A program made the translations under genes and the position numbers. From NCBI GenBank assembly GCA_044348665.1, contig JBIKSI010000160.1:1-6616 (forward strand): a DNA stretch of 6,616 nt, read 5' to 3'. Origin of the DNA: M2408 sp044348665 (lineage in GTDB: Bacteria > Bacteroidota > Bacteroidia > Flavobacteriales_D > Crocinitomicaceae). Below are positions 1-6,488 of the stretch, piece by piece; position 1 is the first letter of the stretch, and every line of letters starts with the position of its first letter. The notes below the pieces were generated by a model, which saw only the letters and a program-made list of their open reading frames with translations, ran no database searches and was not told where the DNA came from.

Positions 1-1
1 T

Positions 2-110
2 CTAGCCAGAAAATAAATCATCTTCTTTGTTGCAGTCATTCAACGTATTCATATACGTTTTCATGAATGCGCCTTGAATCTAATTCATTTCTGACTTTTT
101 CAGCAGACCC
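2..110 (-). mobile_element. Possible decayed C-terminal fragment of an IS3-type transposase
   Basis: On the minus strand a 24-codon open stretch (110 to 39) ends in TGA at 38-36 and contains RRIHENVYEYVE. After it, bases 35-5 resemble a frame-disrupted version of DNA coding for a YN-x-RR-HS-x-LGY segment. Order and spacing recall the end of IS3-family OrfB proteins, where a (I/V)FEYIE-like helix precedes YNxxRxHSxLGY. The fragment has no start codon, an in-frame stop directly upstream and at least one frame break, so it would be a dead remnant continuing out of the window. This rests on motif memory from a very short stretch and could be chance. It directly abuts the stop codon of the lipoprotein gene. 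Confidence 0.27.
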
Positions 111-595
111 TATTTAATATCAATGTATTTTTCTACAAGATTTTCACCATTTTCTAATTCGTAGTATAAATCATTCATTCTATTTGATATCATTTTATCA
201 CAGACTTTCAACTTTAATGTATCACTGTTAAAATTAAGTCGAATAACATATTTTGAACCGCATTTAAACATTCCTTTTTGAATTAGATTATCAAAATCAG
301 TCAAGAATGATTCCTTTTGTATGTTGGTTAACTTTATTTCATCAATAATTCCACCAAGCATTGGGTCTTCAATTTGAACTATGTCAATTGATTTAACTTC
401 CGAGTTAGAAAATGATCTTCCAAGTATATCTGATCGATTATCTGAAGTTTGATTTTTTGATTGTATTTTTCCGCTACTGCAAGAGGTTGAAAATGCAATT
501 ATCAGTATTATTATACTGAACGATTTCTTAATACTTGAGCATAAAATATTTATTCCCTCCTTCTCAAAAAAAACATATTTTTTTTCACTGTACAT
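110..595 (-). CDS. Small predicted lipoprotein, function unknown
   Basis: I do not recognise a named family. Translation from the ATG at 595-593 gives 161 residues and a TAG stop. A hydrophobic stretch IIILIIAF preceded by KKS ends in STSC, a relaxed lipobox with the predicted lipidated Cys at residue 39, which would place the mature 123-residue protein in an envelope membrane facing the periplasm. The mature part is polar and has two further cysteines (112 and 132) flanking a beta-like YVIRLNFNSDTLKLKV segment; they could form a disulfide. The region before the hydrophobic core is about 24 residues, unusually long for a type II signal peptide. The frame is open further upstream to a TTG at 631, which is less likely. 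An out-of-frame ATG at 542-540 suggests an alternative start lost by a one-base change (see findings). The gene is AT-rich and follows argS by 106 bases. Confidence 0.6.
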   Translation of the reverse strand: MYSEKKYVFFEKEGINILCSSIKKSFSIIILIIAFSTSCSSGKIQSKNQTSDNRSDILGRSFSNSEVKSIDIVQIEDPMLGGIIDEIKLTNIQKESFLTDFDNLIQKGMFKCGSKYVIRLNFNSDTLKLKVCDKMISNRMNDLYYELENGENLVEKYIDIK

Positions 596-649
596 ACGCT
601 CTAATTTTACCCAAACCTGCCCCAAAAGCAAAATAATTTTTCAAATAAA

Positions 650-657
650 CAAACTTA
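650..657 (-). promoter_or_regulatory. Candidate Bacteroidota -7 element for the lipoprotein gene
   Basis: On the minus strand the bases read TAAGTTTG, an exact match to the TAnnTTTG -7 consensus of the Bacteroidota primary sigma factor. It would start transcription roughly 45-50 bases before the ATG at 595. The expected -33 TTTG/TTG element is not clear: only a T-rich GTTTT lies about 17-21 bases further upstream. In such AT-rich DNA an exact match can arise by chance. Confidence 0.35.
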
Positions 658-662
658 ACAAA

Positions 663-696
663 ATCAGCTAATTAAAACATTATCCCATCAGCTAAT
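663..696. repeat. Two copies of ATCAGCTAAT between argS and the lipoprotein gene
   Basis: ATCAGCTAAT occurs at 663-672 and again at 687-696, a direct repeat with 24-base spacing, just past the argS stop. The stretch contains no GC-rich hairpin and U-tract, so no intrinsic terminator for argS is visible here. Similar AGCTAAT-rich spacers are, from memory, common between genes in Flavobacteriia. Confidence 0.5.
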
Positions 697-701
697 CAAT
701 C

Positions 702-2597
702 TTACATCCTTTCTGGAACCTCCACTCCAATCAATTTCATGGAATTTTTGATGATTTCCCCCACGTTTTTGCAGATAATTAATCGGAAATTACGTAAATC
801 AGGATTCTCTTCAGCGTTAACAGGCACATTTTGGTAAAATTGATTAAAAGTTTTTACTAAATCAAAAGTATAATTGATCAAATGTGCAGGCGAATGTGTT
901 TGTCCAGCTTCTCTTAAAACGAATGGAAATTGCGTCATTAATTTGATGATTTCCTTTTCATCTGTGCCAAAATTTACTTCTTTCAAGTCTGAAATTGAAT
1001 TCGCTTTTCTTAATAGTGATTGAATTCGTGCATAAGCATATTGAATAAATGGCCCCGTATTTCCGTTTAACTCGATGGATTCTTCTGGGTTAAAAAGCAT
1101 TCGTTTTTTAGGGTCAACTTTCAATAAATAATATTTCAAACCACCCATTCCAATTTGACGAAATAAATTCTCTTTTTCTGTTTCACTCATGCCCTCAATA
1201 TGACCACGTTCTTGTGTCATTTCTTTTGCGCTTTCAATGACTTCTGCCATCAAATCATCTGCATCTACAACGGTTCCTTCACGAGATTTCATTTTTCCCG
1301 AAGGTAAATCTACCATTCCGTAGGACAAGTGAAAACAAGATTCCGCCCAGGAATAACCCATTTTTTTCAAAATCAAAAACAAAACTTTGAAATGGTAATC
1401 TTGCTCGTTTCCAACGGTATAAGTGATTCCTTTCAAATCTGGATAATCTTTGAAACGATCGATTGCTGTTCCGACATCTTGCGTCATGTAAACTGCTGTT
1501 CCATTTGAACGCAACAATAATTTTTCGTCTAAACCTTCGTCAGTCAAGTCAATCCAAACGGAACTATCTTCTTTACGGTAAAAAACTCCTTTTTGTAATC
1601 CTTCGTCAACAACCTCTTTACCAATTAAATAGGTTTCGGATTCGTAATAATTTTTATCGAAATCAACTCCCATTTGGGCATAGGTTTCATCAAAACCTTT
1701 GTAAACCCAAGAATTCATGGTTGACCATAACAAATAAACTTGAGGATCACGTGCTTCCCATTTCATGAGCATTTCATTGGCATCGCGCAGCAATGAAGTT
1801 TCGTTTTTTGCCAAATCTTTTATTTTTGCGTCAATTGCTTCACAGGCTTTTTCGTCTTTCCCTGCTTTGGCATCGATGAAATTTTTGTATTTGGTAACAA
1901 TTTCCTCTGAATAACTATCAAAATTTCCGCTTGCCCAGTCTGCAATAATTGTTTTTGCTTCAGCGTTAAATTGCTTGTCAAACTCAACGTAATATTTCCC
2001 AACCAATTTATCACCTTTCAAACCTGTGTTTTCTGGTGTTTCTCTTTCACCTTTTTCATTTAATGGTGAAAATCGTTCCCATGCCAACATAGATTTACAA
2101 ATGTGAATTCCACGGTCGTTAATAATTTGAGTTTTAACAACCTTGTAACCATTTGCCTTTTGAATTTCTGCTACAGAATAGCCCAAAAACACATTGCGTA
2201 AATGTCCTAAATGTAAAGGTTTATTCGTGTTTGGTGAAGCATATTCCACCATAATTGTTTCCTTTGAATTCGCTTTTTCAAAACCGAAATTTTCACTGGC
2301 GTGAATTTCTCCCAAAGAGTTGATCCAAAAACTATCTTGAAGTGATAAATTTAGGAAACCTTGTACCACTTCAAAAGATTTTATTTCAGGAATATTGTCT
2401 AAGATAAATTGTCCGATTTTTTGCGCAGCTAAATCTGGTGAGGTTTTAAGAATTTTCACAAAAGGAAAGACAACTAGTGTCAAATCTCCCTCAAATTCTT
2501 TTCGTGTTTGTTGAAATTGCACATTTTTTTCTTCAATTTGAAGTGCAAAAAGTTCAATTGATTTTTCTAATAATAAAGTTCGGATTGTATTTTCCAT
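702..2597 (-). CDS. argS: Arginyl-tRNA synthetase (class I)
   Basis: This cytoplasmic enzyme charges tRNA-Arg with arginine using ATP. The 631-residue product has the full class I layout. Residues 1 to about 90 form the ArgRS-specific N-terminal tRNA-recognition domain. The catalytic domain carries the HIGH motif as HLGH (129-132) within SPNTNKPLHLGHLRN, and the KMSKS counterpart as KMKS (435-438) within SGKMKSREG. The DALR-type anticodon-binding domain starts near GPFIQYAYARIQSLLRKA (515-532) and runs to the end, closing with GVEVPERM. It is somewhat longer than a typical ArgRS; a lysine/glutamate-rich segment at about 180-285 accounts for much of this. The ATG at 2597 is preceded by an A-rich leader without a Shine-Dalgarno motif. 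It lies 81 bases downstream of the arginase gene across a repeat-rich spacer. Intact; family assignment is secure. Confidence 0.98.
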   Translation of the reverse strand: MENTIRTLLLEKSIELFALQIEEKNVQFQQTRKEFEGDLTLVVFPFVKILKTSPDLAAQKIGQFILDNIPEIKSFEVVQGFLNLSLQDSFWINSLGEIHASENFGFEKANSKETIMVEYASPNTNKPLHLGHLRNVFLGYSVAEIQKANGYKVVKTQIINDRGIHICKSMLAWERFSPLNEKGERETPENTGLKGDKLVGKYYVEFDKQFNAEAKTIIADWASGNFDSYSEEIVTKYKNFIDAKAGKDEKACEAIDAKIKDLAKNETSLLRDANEMLMKWEARDPQVYLLWSTMNSWVYKGFDETYAQMGVDFDKNYYESETYLIGKEVVDEGLQKGVFYRKEDSSVWIDLTDEGLDEKLLLRSNGTAVYMTQDVGTAIDRFKDYPDLKGITYTVGNEQDYHFKVLFLILKKMGYSWAESCFHLSYGMVDLPSGKMKSREGTVVDADDLMAEVIESAKEMTQERGHIEGMSETEKENLFRQIGMGGLKYYLLKVDPKKRMLFNPEESIELNGNTGPFIQYAYARIQSLLRKANSISDLKEVNFGTDEKEIIKLMTQFPFVLREAGQTHSPAHLINYTFDLVKTFNQFYQNVPVNAEENPDLRNFRLIICKNVGEIIKNSMKLIGVEVPERM

Positions 2598-2610
2598 TTT
2601 ATTTTGATTT

Positions 2611-2669
2611 CAGATTGGCAGATTGCAGATTACAGATTTAAATCAATCTTTCATCTGCAAACTTTAATC
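2611..2669. repeat. CAGATT tandem repeats with inverted AATCT copies, argS leader
   Basis: CAGATT occurs four times at 7-8 base spacing (2611-2616, 2619-2624, 2626-2631, 2633-2638). It is followed by the palindrome GATTTAAATC (2635-2644) and by inverted-orientation copies AATCT (2645-2649), ATCTGC (2653-2658) and AATCT (2665-2669). In the argS-sense transcript this could fold as an interrupted hairpin, pairing 2618-2623 with 2653-2658 and 2627-2631 with 2645-2649. It fills most of the spacer between the arginase stop and the argS start. It is not a standard terminator because the stem is AT-rich and interrupted and no U-tract follows. Confidence 0.7.
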
Positions 2670-2678
2670 TATCGTTAG

Positions 2679-3635
2679 TTATCTTTTTGTTAGTTGTTCG
2701 AAAATTGGCTCGATGATTTGAAAAGTGATTTCTGCCATTTTGTTGATGTTTTCATCCAAACATGGATTTACCTCAACAATTTCAAGGCAACATACTTTTG
2801 GACTTTCAAATAAATTCAAAATCAAATTTTCCGCCTGACTTGGACTTAAACCTTTGTCAACAGGAGTTCCAGTTCCGTGAGAAGTTAAATTTGGATCCAT
2901 AGAATCGACGTCAAAAGAGATGTAAATAATATCGCAAGCTTCTAATTTGTAAAGAATTTCCTCCGAAATTTGTTTTTCACCTTTTAAAGTTAGTTCATCG
3001 ACTGTAAAATTACGAATGTTTTTCCTGGCAATAAGTGCATCTTCTTGATGTTCAGTATCTCTTACAGCAACAAAAACTAGATCCTCTGGCTTAATTTTAG
3101 GTGCAACTCCACCAACGTTTTTTAATTGATTCCAGAATTCAATGGTTTCAAAAGGCACATCGTTTGATTTACATTCCAAATTGTCTTCATTAATGGCTGT
3201 TGAAAGTGGCATTCCATGAATATTCCCTGAAGGAGTTGTGTAAGGAGAATGTAAATCTGCATGCGCATCAATCCAAATTACTCCCAAACGCTTGTCAGGA
3301 AAAGCAGATTTTATTCCAGCGATTGTTCCACCAGCAGATCCGTGGTCGGAAGCCAAAATGAATGGGAATTTATTGTTTTTCAAGCGAGTTGAAACCTCTA
3401 AATTTAATGAATCATAGATTTTTTTTAAACCATCAATTCTTTTTGCAAATTGGTGTTTAGTTTCTTGATCCAACAAATAATTTTGAGTTGGAATATAAGA
3501 TATTGGATATTGTCCAAAAAGTTTGCTTCCTGCATTTCGAGCGGCAACAATTACTGCTTCTGGACCAAGTGAAGAACCGCGAGTTCCAGCTGTAATCTCA
3601 GAAGTATTGATGATTATTTCGATGTTTTTACTCAT
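2679..3635 (-). CDS. Arginase-superfamily ureohydrolase, probable arginase
   Basis: Members are Mn-dependent cytoplasmic hydrolases that release urea (or formamide) from guanidino (or formimino) compounds; arginase converts arginine to ornithine plus urea. The 318-residue product is of normal length. The six expected metal ligands are visible: His98 in SDHGSAGG, Asp123/His125/Asp127 in DAHAD, and Asp242/Asp244 in SFDVDSMDP. The SGNIHGMPLS block (136-145) and EVNP (288-291) match arginase better than agmatinase, so arginine is the likeliest substrate. Unusual points: the normal GGDHS motif reads ASDHG, and His130 stands where rat arginase has the substrate-binding Asn130. Its ATG overlaps the stop of the upstream acyltransferase gene as ATGA, so translation is probably coupled. 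Formimidoylglutamase, agmatinase or a related specificity remains possible; the superfamily call is firm. Confidence 0.88.
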   Translation of the reverse strand: MSKNIEIIINTSEITAGTRGSSLGPEAVIVAARNAGSKLFGQYPISYIPTQNYLLDQETKHQFAKRIDGLKKIYDSLNLEVSTRLKNNKFPFILASDHGSAGGTIAGIKSAFPDKRLGVIWIDAHADLHSPYTTPSGNIHGMPLSTAINEDNLECKSNDVPFETIEFWNQLKNVGGVAPKIKPEDLVFVAVRDTEHQEDALIARKNIRNFTVDELTLKGEKQISEEILYKLEACDIIYISFDVDSMDPNLTSHGTGTPVDKGLSPSQAENLILNLFESPKVCCLEIVEVNPCLDENINKMAEITFQIIEPIFEQLTKR

Positions 3636-4804
3636 AACGAATTGTTTTTTGTGAGGTAGTTTGCAAATTGATTGGAAATTCTAACTGCAAATTTATCAAT
3701 AAATTTATAGAAGAAAATAGAAATTAGCAAACTTAGGGCAAAAGTAGATAATACTATTAGAATTTTAAACGAAAAACTTAAACTAATGGTCATCATGTAT
3801 GAACTAAGTGAACATATTACAAGAAAATGAATCAAATAAAAACTGAATGAAACTTTTCCAAAAAGGTAGATCCATTTCCATTCAAAGAATTTTTTTAACC
3901 AAGGATTTTTTCGCACAAAAATTAGAATTATTCCTGCTTGCACTAAACTAATTGTTTCTTGTTCGCACTCGTAAAAATCTAAAATTTGTTTGATTCCAAT
4001 AACAATTATCAAAAAAAACAGAAAATTCAATCCAGCAAGGTGAAAAAACTTGCTTTCAATTCTTTTTATTTTTTGAATTATAGGATGAATTGTTTCATAA
4101 TCAAAATCAGTAAATAGGTAACCAATCACAAATGGAATGCAAGTGTATAGACTAAAATGTATTAAAGCACTAATTACTAGTATGTAAACAAAAAAACGAT
4201 TATTATTTTCCCTTACAATTCCAAAAATTGCAAAAATGAGCATTGAACCTAAAAATTCTGATTGTATGCTCCACAAGACTGAATTGTATGTAAAACTGAA
4301 GTCATAATGTAAATAAATATCTAAAAAGATAAATTGAAAAAAACGAGCTAAATCAAATTGAAAATCATAAAACTGCCTTAGCCAACTCGAATCATAAGCA
4401 ATGCTTTGAAGCACTTCACCAGCTTGTTGATTGTAAAATAAATTGTTTGTAAATAAAATTAATGCTATTAAAACCGAAGCACTAATGGGAATAAACAAAC
4501 GTGGAAACCTTTTAATAGCGCTCCTGTAAACTAAACTTTGATCTTCGATATTTTTGAACAAATTTATGCTTAAGGCATAGGCACTTAGATACCAAAACAC
4601 CCACACAAATAAGTGTCCGTCAGTAAAAAAATAGAGAAAGTCTGTAAAAAATGCTTTTATGAAGCTTGGCAAAAAGTCAATGGAAAATATTTTTTGATTT
4701 ATTGTTTTTTCTGCATTTAAATATAATAAGTACTTAATATGGTGCAGAAAAACTACAAAAGCAGCAAATCCTCTCAAACCTTCCAAATATTTAATTTTCT
4801 GCAC
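3632..4804 (-). CDS. Acyltransferase 3 (OafA/YrhL-type) integral membrane protein
   Basis: Proteins of this family move acyl groups, often acetyl, onto sugars or other envelope molecules at the inner membrane; the substrate here is unknown. The 390-residue product (numbered from GTG) has about ten hydrophobic segments. Family landmarks in order: LEGLRGFAAFVVFLHH with the R-x10-H pattern (Arg11, His22), GHLFVWVFWYLSAYAL (normally ending in SG[FY]), RFPRL (99-103), SVLWSIQSEF (Trp178, Glu183) and KVSFSFYLIHF (His326). There is no C-terminal SGNH domain. No ATG precedes the family motif. The GTG at 4804 gives the usual short N-terminus; a TTG at 4810 is the alternative. The start sits against the dnaA terminator, and the stop overlaps the arginase ATG. 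Lines sampled from this gene were 23-33% GC against 38-43% in dnaA and argS, partly explained by Phe/Ile/Lys-rich membrane coding but compatible with transfer. Confidence 0.87.
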   Translation of the reverse strand: MQKIKYLEGLRGFAAFVVFLHHIKYLLYLNAEKTINQKIFSIDFLPSFIKAFFTDFLYFFTDGHLFVWVFWYLSAYALSINLFKNIEDQSLVYRSAIKRFPRLFIPISASVLIALILFTNNLFYNQQAGEVLQSIAYDSSWLRQFYDFQFDLARFFQFIFLDIYLHYDFSFTYNSVLWSIQSEFLGSMLIFAIFGIVRENNNRFFVYILVISALIHFSLYTCIPFVIGYLFTDFDYETIHPIIQKIKRIESKFFHLAGLNFLFFLIIVIGIKQILDFYECEQETISLVQAGIILIFVRKNPWLKKFFEWKWIYLFGKVSFSFYLIHFLVICSLSSYMMTISLSFSFKILIVLSTFALSLLISIFFYKFIDKFAVRISNQFANYLTKNNSL

Positions 4805-4810
4805 GATCAA

Positions 4811-4835
4811 AACAAAAAAAGGGCTAAAAAGCCCT
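4811..4835 (-). terminator. Intrinsic terminator downstream of dnaA
   Basis: In the minus-strand transcript AGGGCT and AGCCCT form a perfect 6-bp stem (4835-4830 with 4825-4820) around a UUUU loop, followed by seven U, then GUU. It lies 19 bases past the dnaA stop and is correctly oriented for that gene. On the plus strand no T-run follows the stem, so it should act in one direction. The U-tract runs directly into the start region of the acyltransferase gene. Confidence 0.88.
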
Positions 4836-4854
4836 CTTAATTTAAGTTATTTAA

Positions 4855-6285
4855 TTACTGAATTGTCAATTTCTTTTCCAAATCTTCCAAATAAACTTTA
4901 AATTGCTTATCTGTTTCAGACAAATTTGTTACCGTTCGACAAGCATGTAAAACTGTAGCGTGATCTTTTCCACCGCAGTGAGCTCCAATACTTGCCAAAG
5001 AAGATTTTGTCATCTTTTTTGAGAAATACATAGAGATTTGACGCGCTTGAACAACTTCACGTTTACGAGTTTTTGACTTCAACATTTCGATTGGTAGATC
5101 AAAATAATCGCAAACTACCTTTTGGATGTAATCGATTGAAACTTCACGTGCAGTATTTTTCACGAATTTATCAATCATTTGTTTAGCTAATTCTAAAGTG
5201 ATTGCTTTTTTGTTCAGTGAAGCTTGAGCCAATAAGGATGTCCAAGCACCTTCCATTTCACGAATATTTGTATTGATGCTATATGCTAAATATTCAACAA
5301 CTTCGCGTGGCAATTCGATTCCGTTTCCGTACATCTTTTTCTCCAAAATTGCGATTCTAGTCTCCAAGTCTGGTGAAGCTAAATCAGCAGATAATCCCCA
5401 TTTAAATCGAGAAAGCAAACGTTGTTCCATACCTTGCATTTCCACTGGTGGTTTATCCGATGTCAGGATAATTTGTTTCCCATTTTGGTGTAAATGGTTG
5501 AATATATGGAAGAATACATCTTGCGTTTTATCTTTTCCAGAGAAAAATTGAACATCATCAATAATCAACACATCTATCATTTGATAAAAATGAATGAAAT
5601 CGTTAGTTGTTCCATTTTTTATTGCGTCGATAAATTGGTGAGCAAATTTTTCTGAACCAACATATAAAACAGTTTTATTTGGAAATTGATTTTTAATTCC
5701 AATTCCAATAGAATGGGCCAAATGCGTTTTTCCTAGACCAACACCACCATAAATTAATAATGGATTAAAGGCAGTTCCGCCTGGTTTATTAGCAACAGCG
5801 TATCCAGCAGAGCGAGCCAAACGATTGCAATCTCCTTCCACAAAATTTTCGAAAGAATATGCAGGATTCAAATTTGAATCTACATTCACTTTTTTCAATC
5901 CTGGAATGATAAATGGATTTGTAATTTGACGTTCATTCAAACTCATTGGAACTGTAACCGGTGAATTTTTAACCGCAGTTCTGTTTGATGTTGGCAATTT
6001 TACCGTGTATGGTGTAGCGTTTCTTGAGTTATTTTCCATAACAATACTGTATTCAAGTTGACCTTCACTTCCAATTTCTTTTTTTATTACCTTAGATAAT
6101 AAAGTAATGTAATGCTCTTCAAGCCACTCATAAAAAAAGTGAGAAGGTACTTGAATTGTTAAAATATTATTTTCTAACTTGATTGGAATAATTGGTTCAA
6201 ACCAAGTTTTAAAAGCCTGCAAAGGGATGTTGTCTTTGATTACTATCAAACAGGCGTTCCAAATTTGTTCGCTTTGAGCACTCAT
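4855..6285 (-). CDS. dnaA: Chromosomal replication initiator protein DnaA
   Basis: DnaA binds origin DnaA boxes and, with ATP, opens the duplex and helps load the replicative helicase; it also acts as a transcription regulator. The 476-residue product is complete. Domain I spans about 1-80 (Trp9, Trp28, Trp54), and a polar linker runs from about 81 to 138. The AAA+ domain has Walker A GGVGLGKT (180-187), Walker B VLIIDD (239-244), sensor 1 ILTSD (273-277), the box VII arginine finger in LLSRF (Arg293) and sensor 2 IREMEG (341-346). Domain IV has the basic loop KSKTRKREVVQARQ (403-416) and the DNA-binding signature GGKDHATVLHACR (438-450), with Lys440 where E. coli has Arg399. The ATG at 6285 is preceded by an A-rich leader and an in-frame stop at 6303-6301, which fixes the start. 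No dnaN neighbours it, as is usual in Bacteroidota. A terminator follows. Confidence 0.99.
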   Translation of the reverse strand: MSAQSEQIWNACLIVIKDNIPLQAFKTWFEPIIPIKLENNILTIQVPSHFFYEWLEEHYITLLSKVIKKEIGSEGQLEYSIVMENNSRNATPYTVKLPTSNRTAVKNSPVTVPMSLNERQITNPFIIPGLKKVNVDSNLNPAYSFENFVEGDCNRLARSAGYAVANKPGGTAFNPLLIYGGVGLGKTHLAHSIGIGIKNQFPNKTVLYVGSEKFAHQFIDAIKNGTTNDFIHFYQMIDVLIIDDVQFFSGKDKTQDVFFHIFNHLHQNGKQIILTSDKPPVEMQGMEQRLLSRFKWGLSADLASPDLETRIAILEKKMYGNGIELPREVVEYLAYSINTNIREMEGAWTSLLAQASLNKKAITLELAKQMIDKFVKNTAREVSIDYIQKVVCDYFDLPIEMLKSKTRKREVVQARQISMYFSKKMTKSSLASIGAHCGGKDHATVLHACRTVTNLSETDKQFKVYLEDLEKKLTIQ

Positions 6286-6488
6286 TAATGTTGTTTTTTC
6301 TTAAAAGTTATTAATATATCTTGTGTAAAACTTTTTTTGCCCTTAGAATCGTTTAAAAACGGGACAATAAGTTCATCTTTGTTTCAGAGAGCAAATATTG
6401 TGATAATAAAGTTTAAAAAAAAATAAAAAAGGTATTGATTTTTAAGTTTTTTTTACATCTTAAATTTTTTTTAGTTGAATATGTTTTT
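6286..6488. other. Gene-free AT-rich leader of dnaA
   Basis: No reading frame of useful length is present. The stretch is dominated by A and T runs, especially 6413-6480. The best -7-like match for dnaA is AATATTTG on the minus strand (6392-6399), one base off TAnnTTTG and without a matching -33 element, so I do not call a promoter. One degenerate DnaA-box-like site is listed separately. An AT-rich unwinding region is possible, but multiple DnaA boxes, expected of an origin, are not seen. Confidence 0.55.
6322..6330 (-). promoter_or_regulatory. Degenerate DnaA-box-like site upstream of dnaA
   Basis: The minus strand reads TTTTACACA, which fits the relaxed pattern TTWTNCACA but differs at two positions from TTATCCACA. 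It sits 37 bases before the dnaA start, where an autoregulatory DnaA site would be placed. A single relaxed match in AT-rich DNA is weak evidence. Confidence 0.25.

Noticed and set aside
2..64. Minus-strand 20-codon ATG frame
   Set aside because: Too short, without support, and overlapped by the more protein-like transposase-tail frame.
1463..1768. Plus-strand open frame of 101 codons
   Set aside because: It lies wholly antisense inside argS and its translation has no recognisable domain; the minus-strand enzyme explains the DNA.
1820..2014. Minus-strand open frame of 64 codons
   Set aside because: It is an alternative frame inside the ArgRS lysine/glutamate-rich segment, with no independent support.
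2611..2638. CAGATT array as a CRISPR
   Set aside because: The units are 6 bases with 1-2 base gaps and there are no cas genes; it is a short tandem repeat.
2679..4804. Acyltransferase plus arginase as a defence or biosynthetic system
   Set aside because: Only two genes with ordinary family folds are present and no effector, sensor or pathway partner is visible; the coupling is reported as an oddity only.
5273..5551. Plus-strand open frame of 92 codons
   Set aside because: It is antisense to the conserved AAA+ domain of dnaA and is a shadow of it.
6398..6408. TTGTGATAATA as a second DnaA box
   Set aside because: It lacks one base of the TGTGNATAA spacing, so it does not fit the box pattern.
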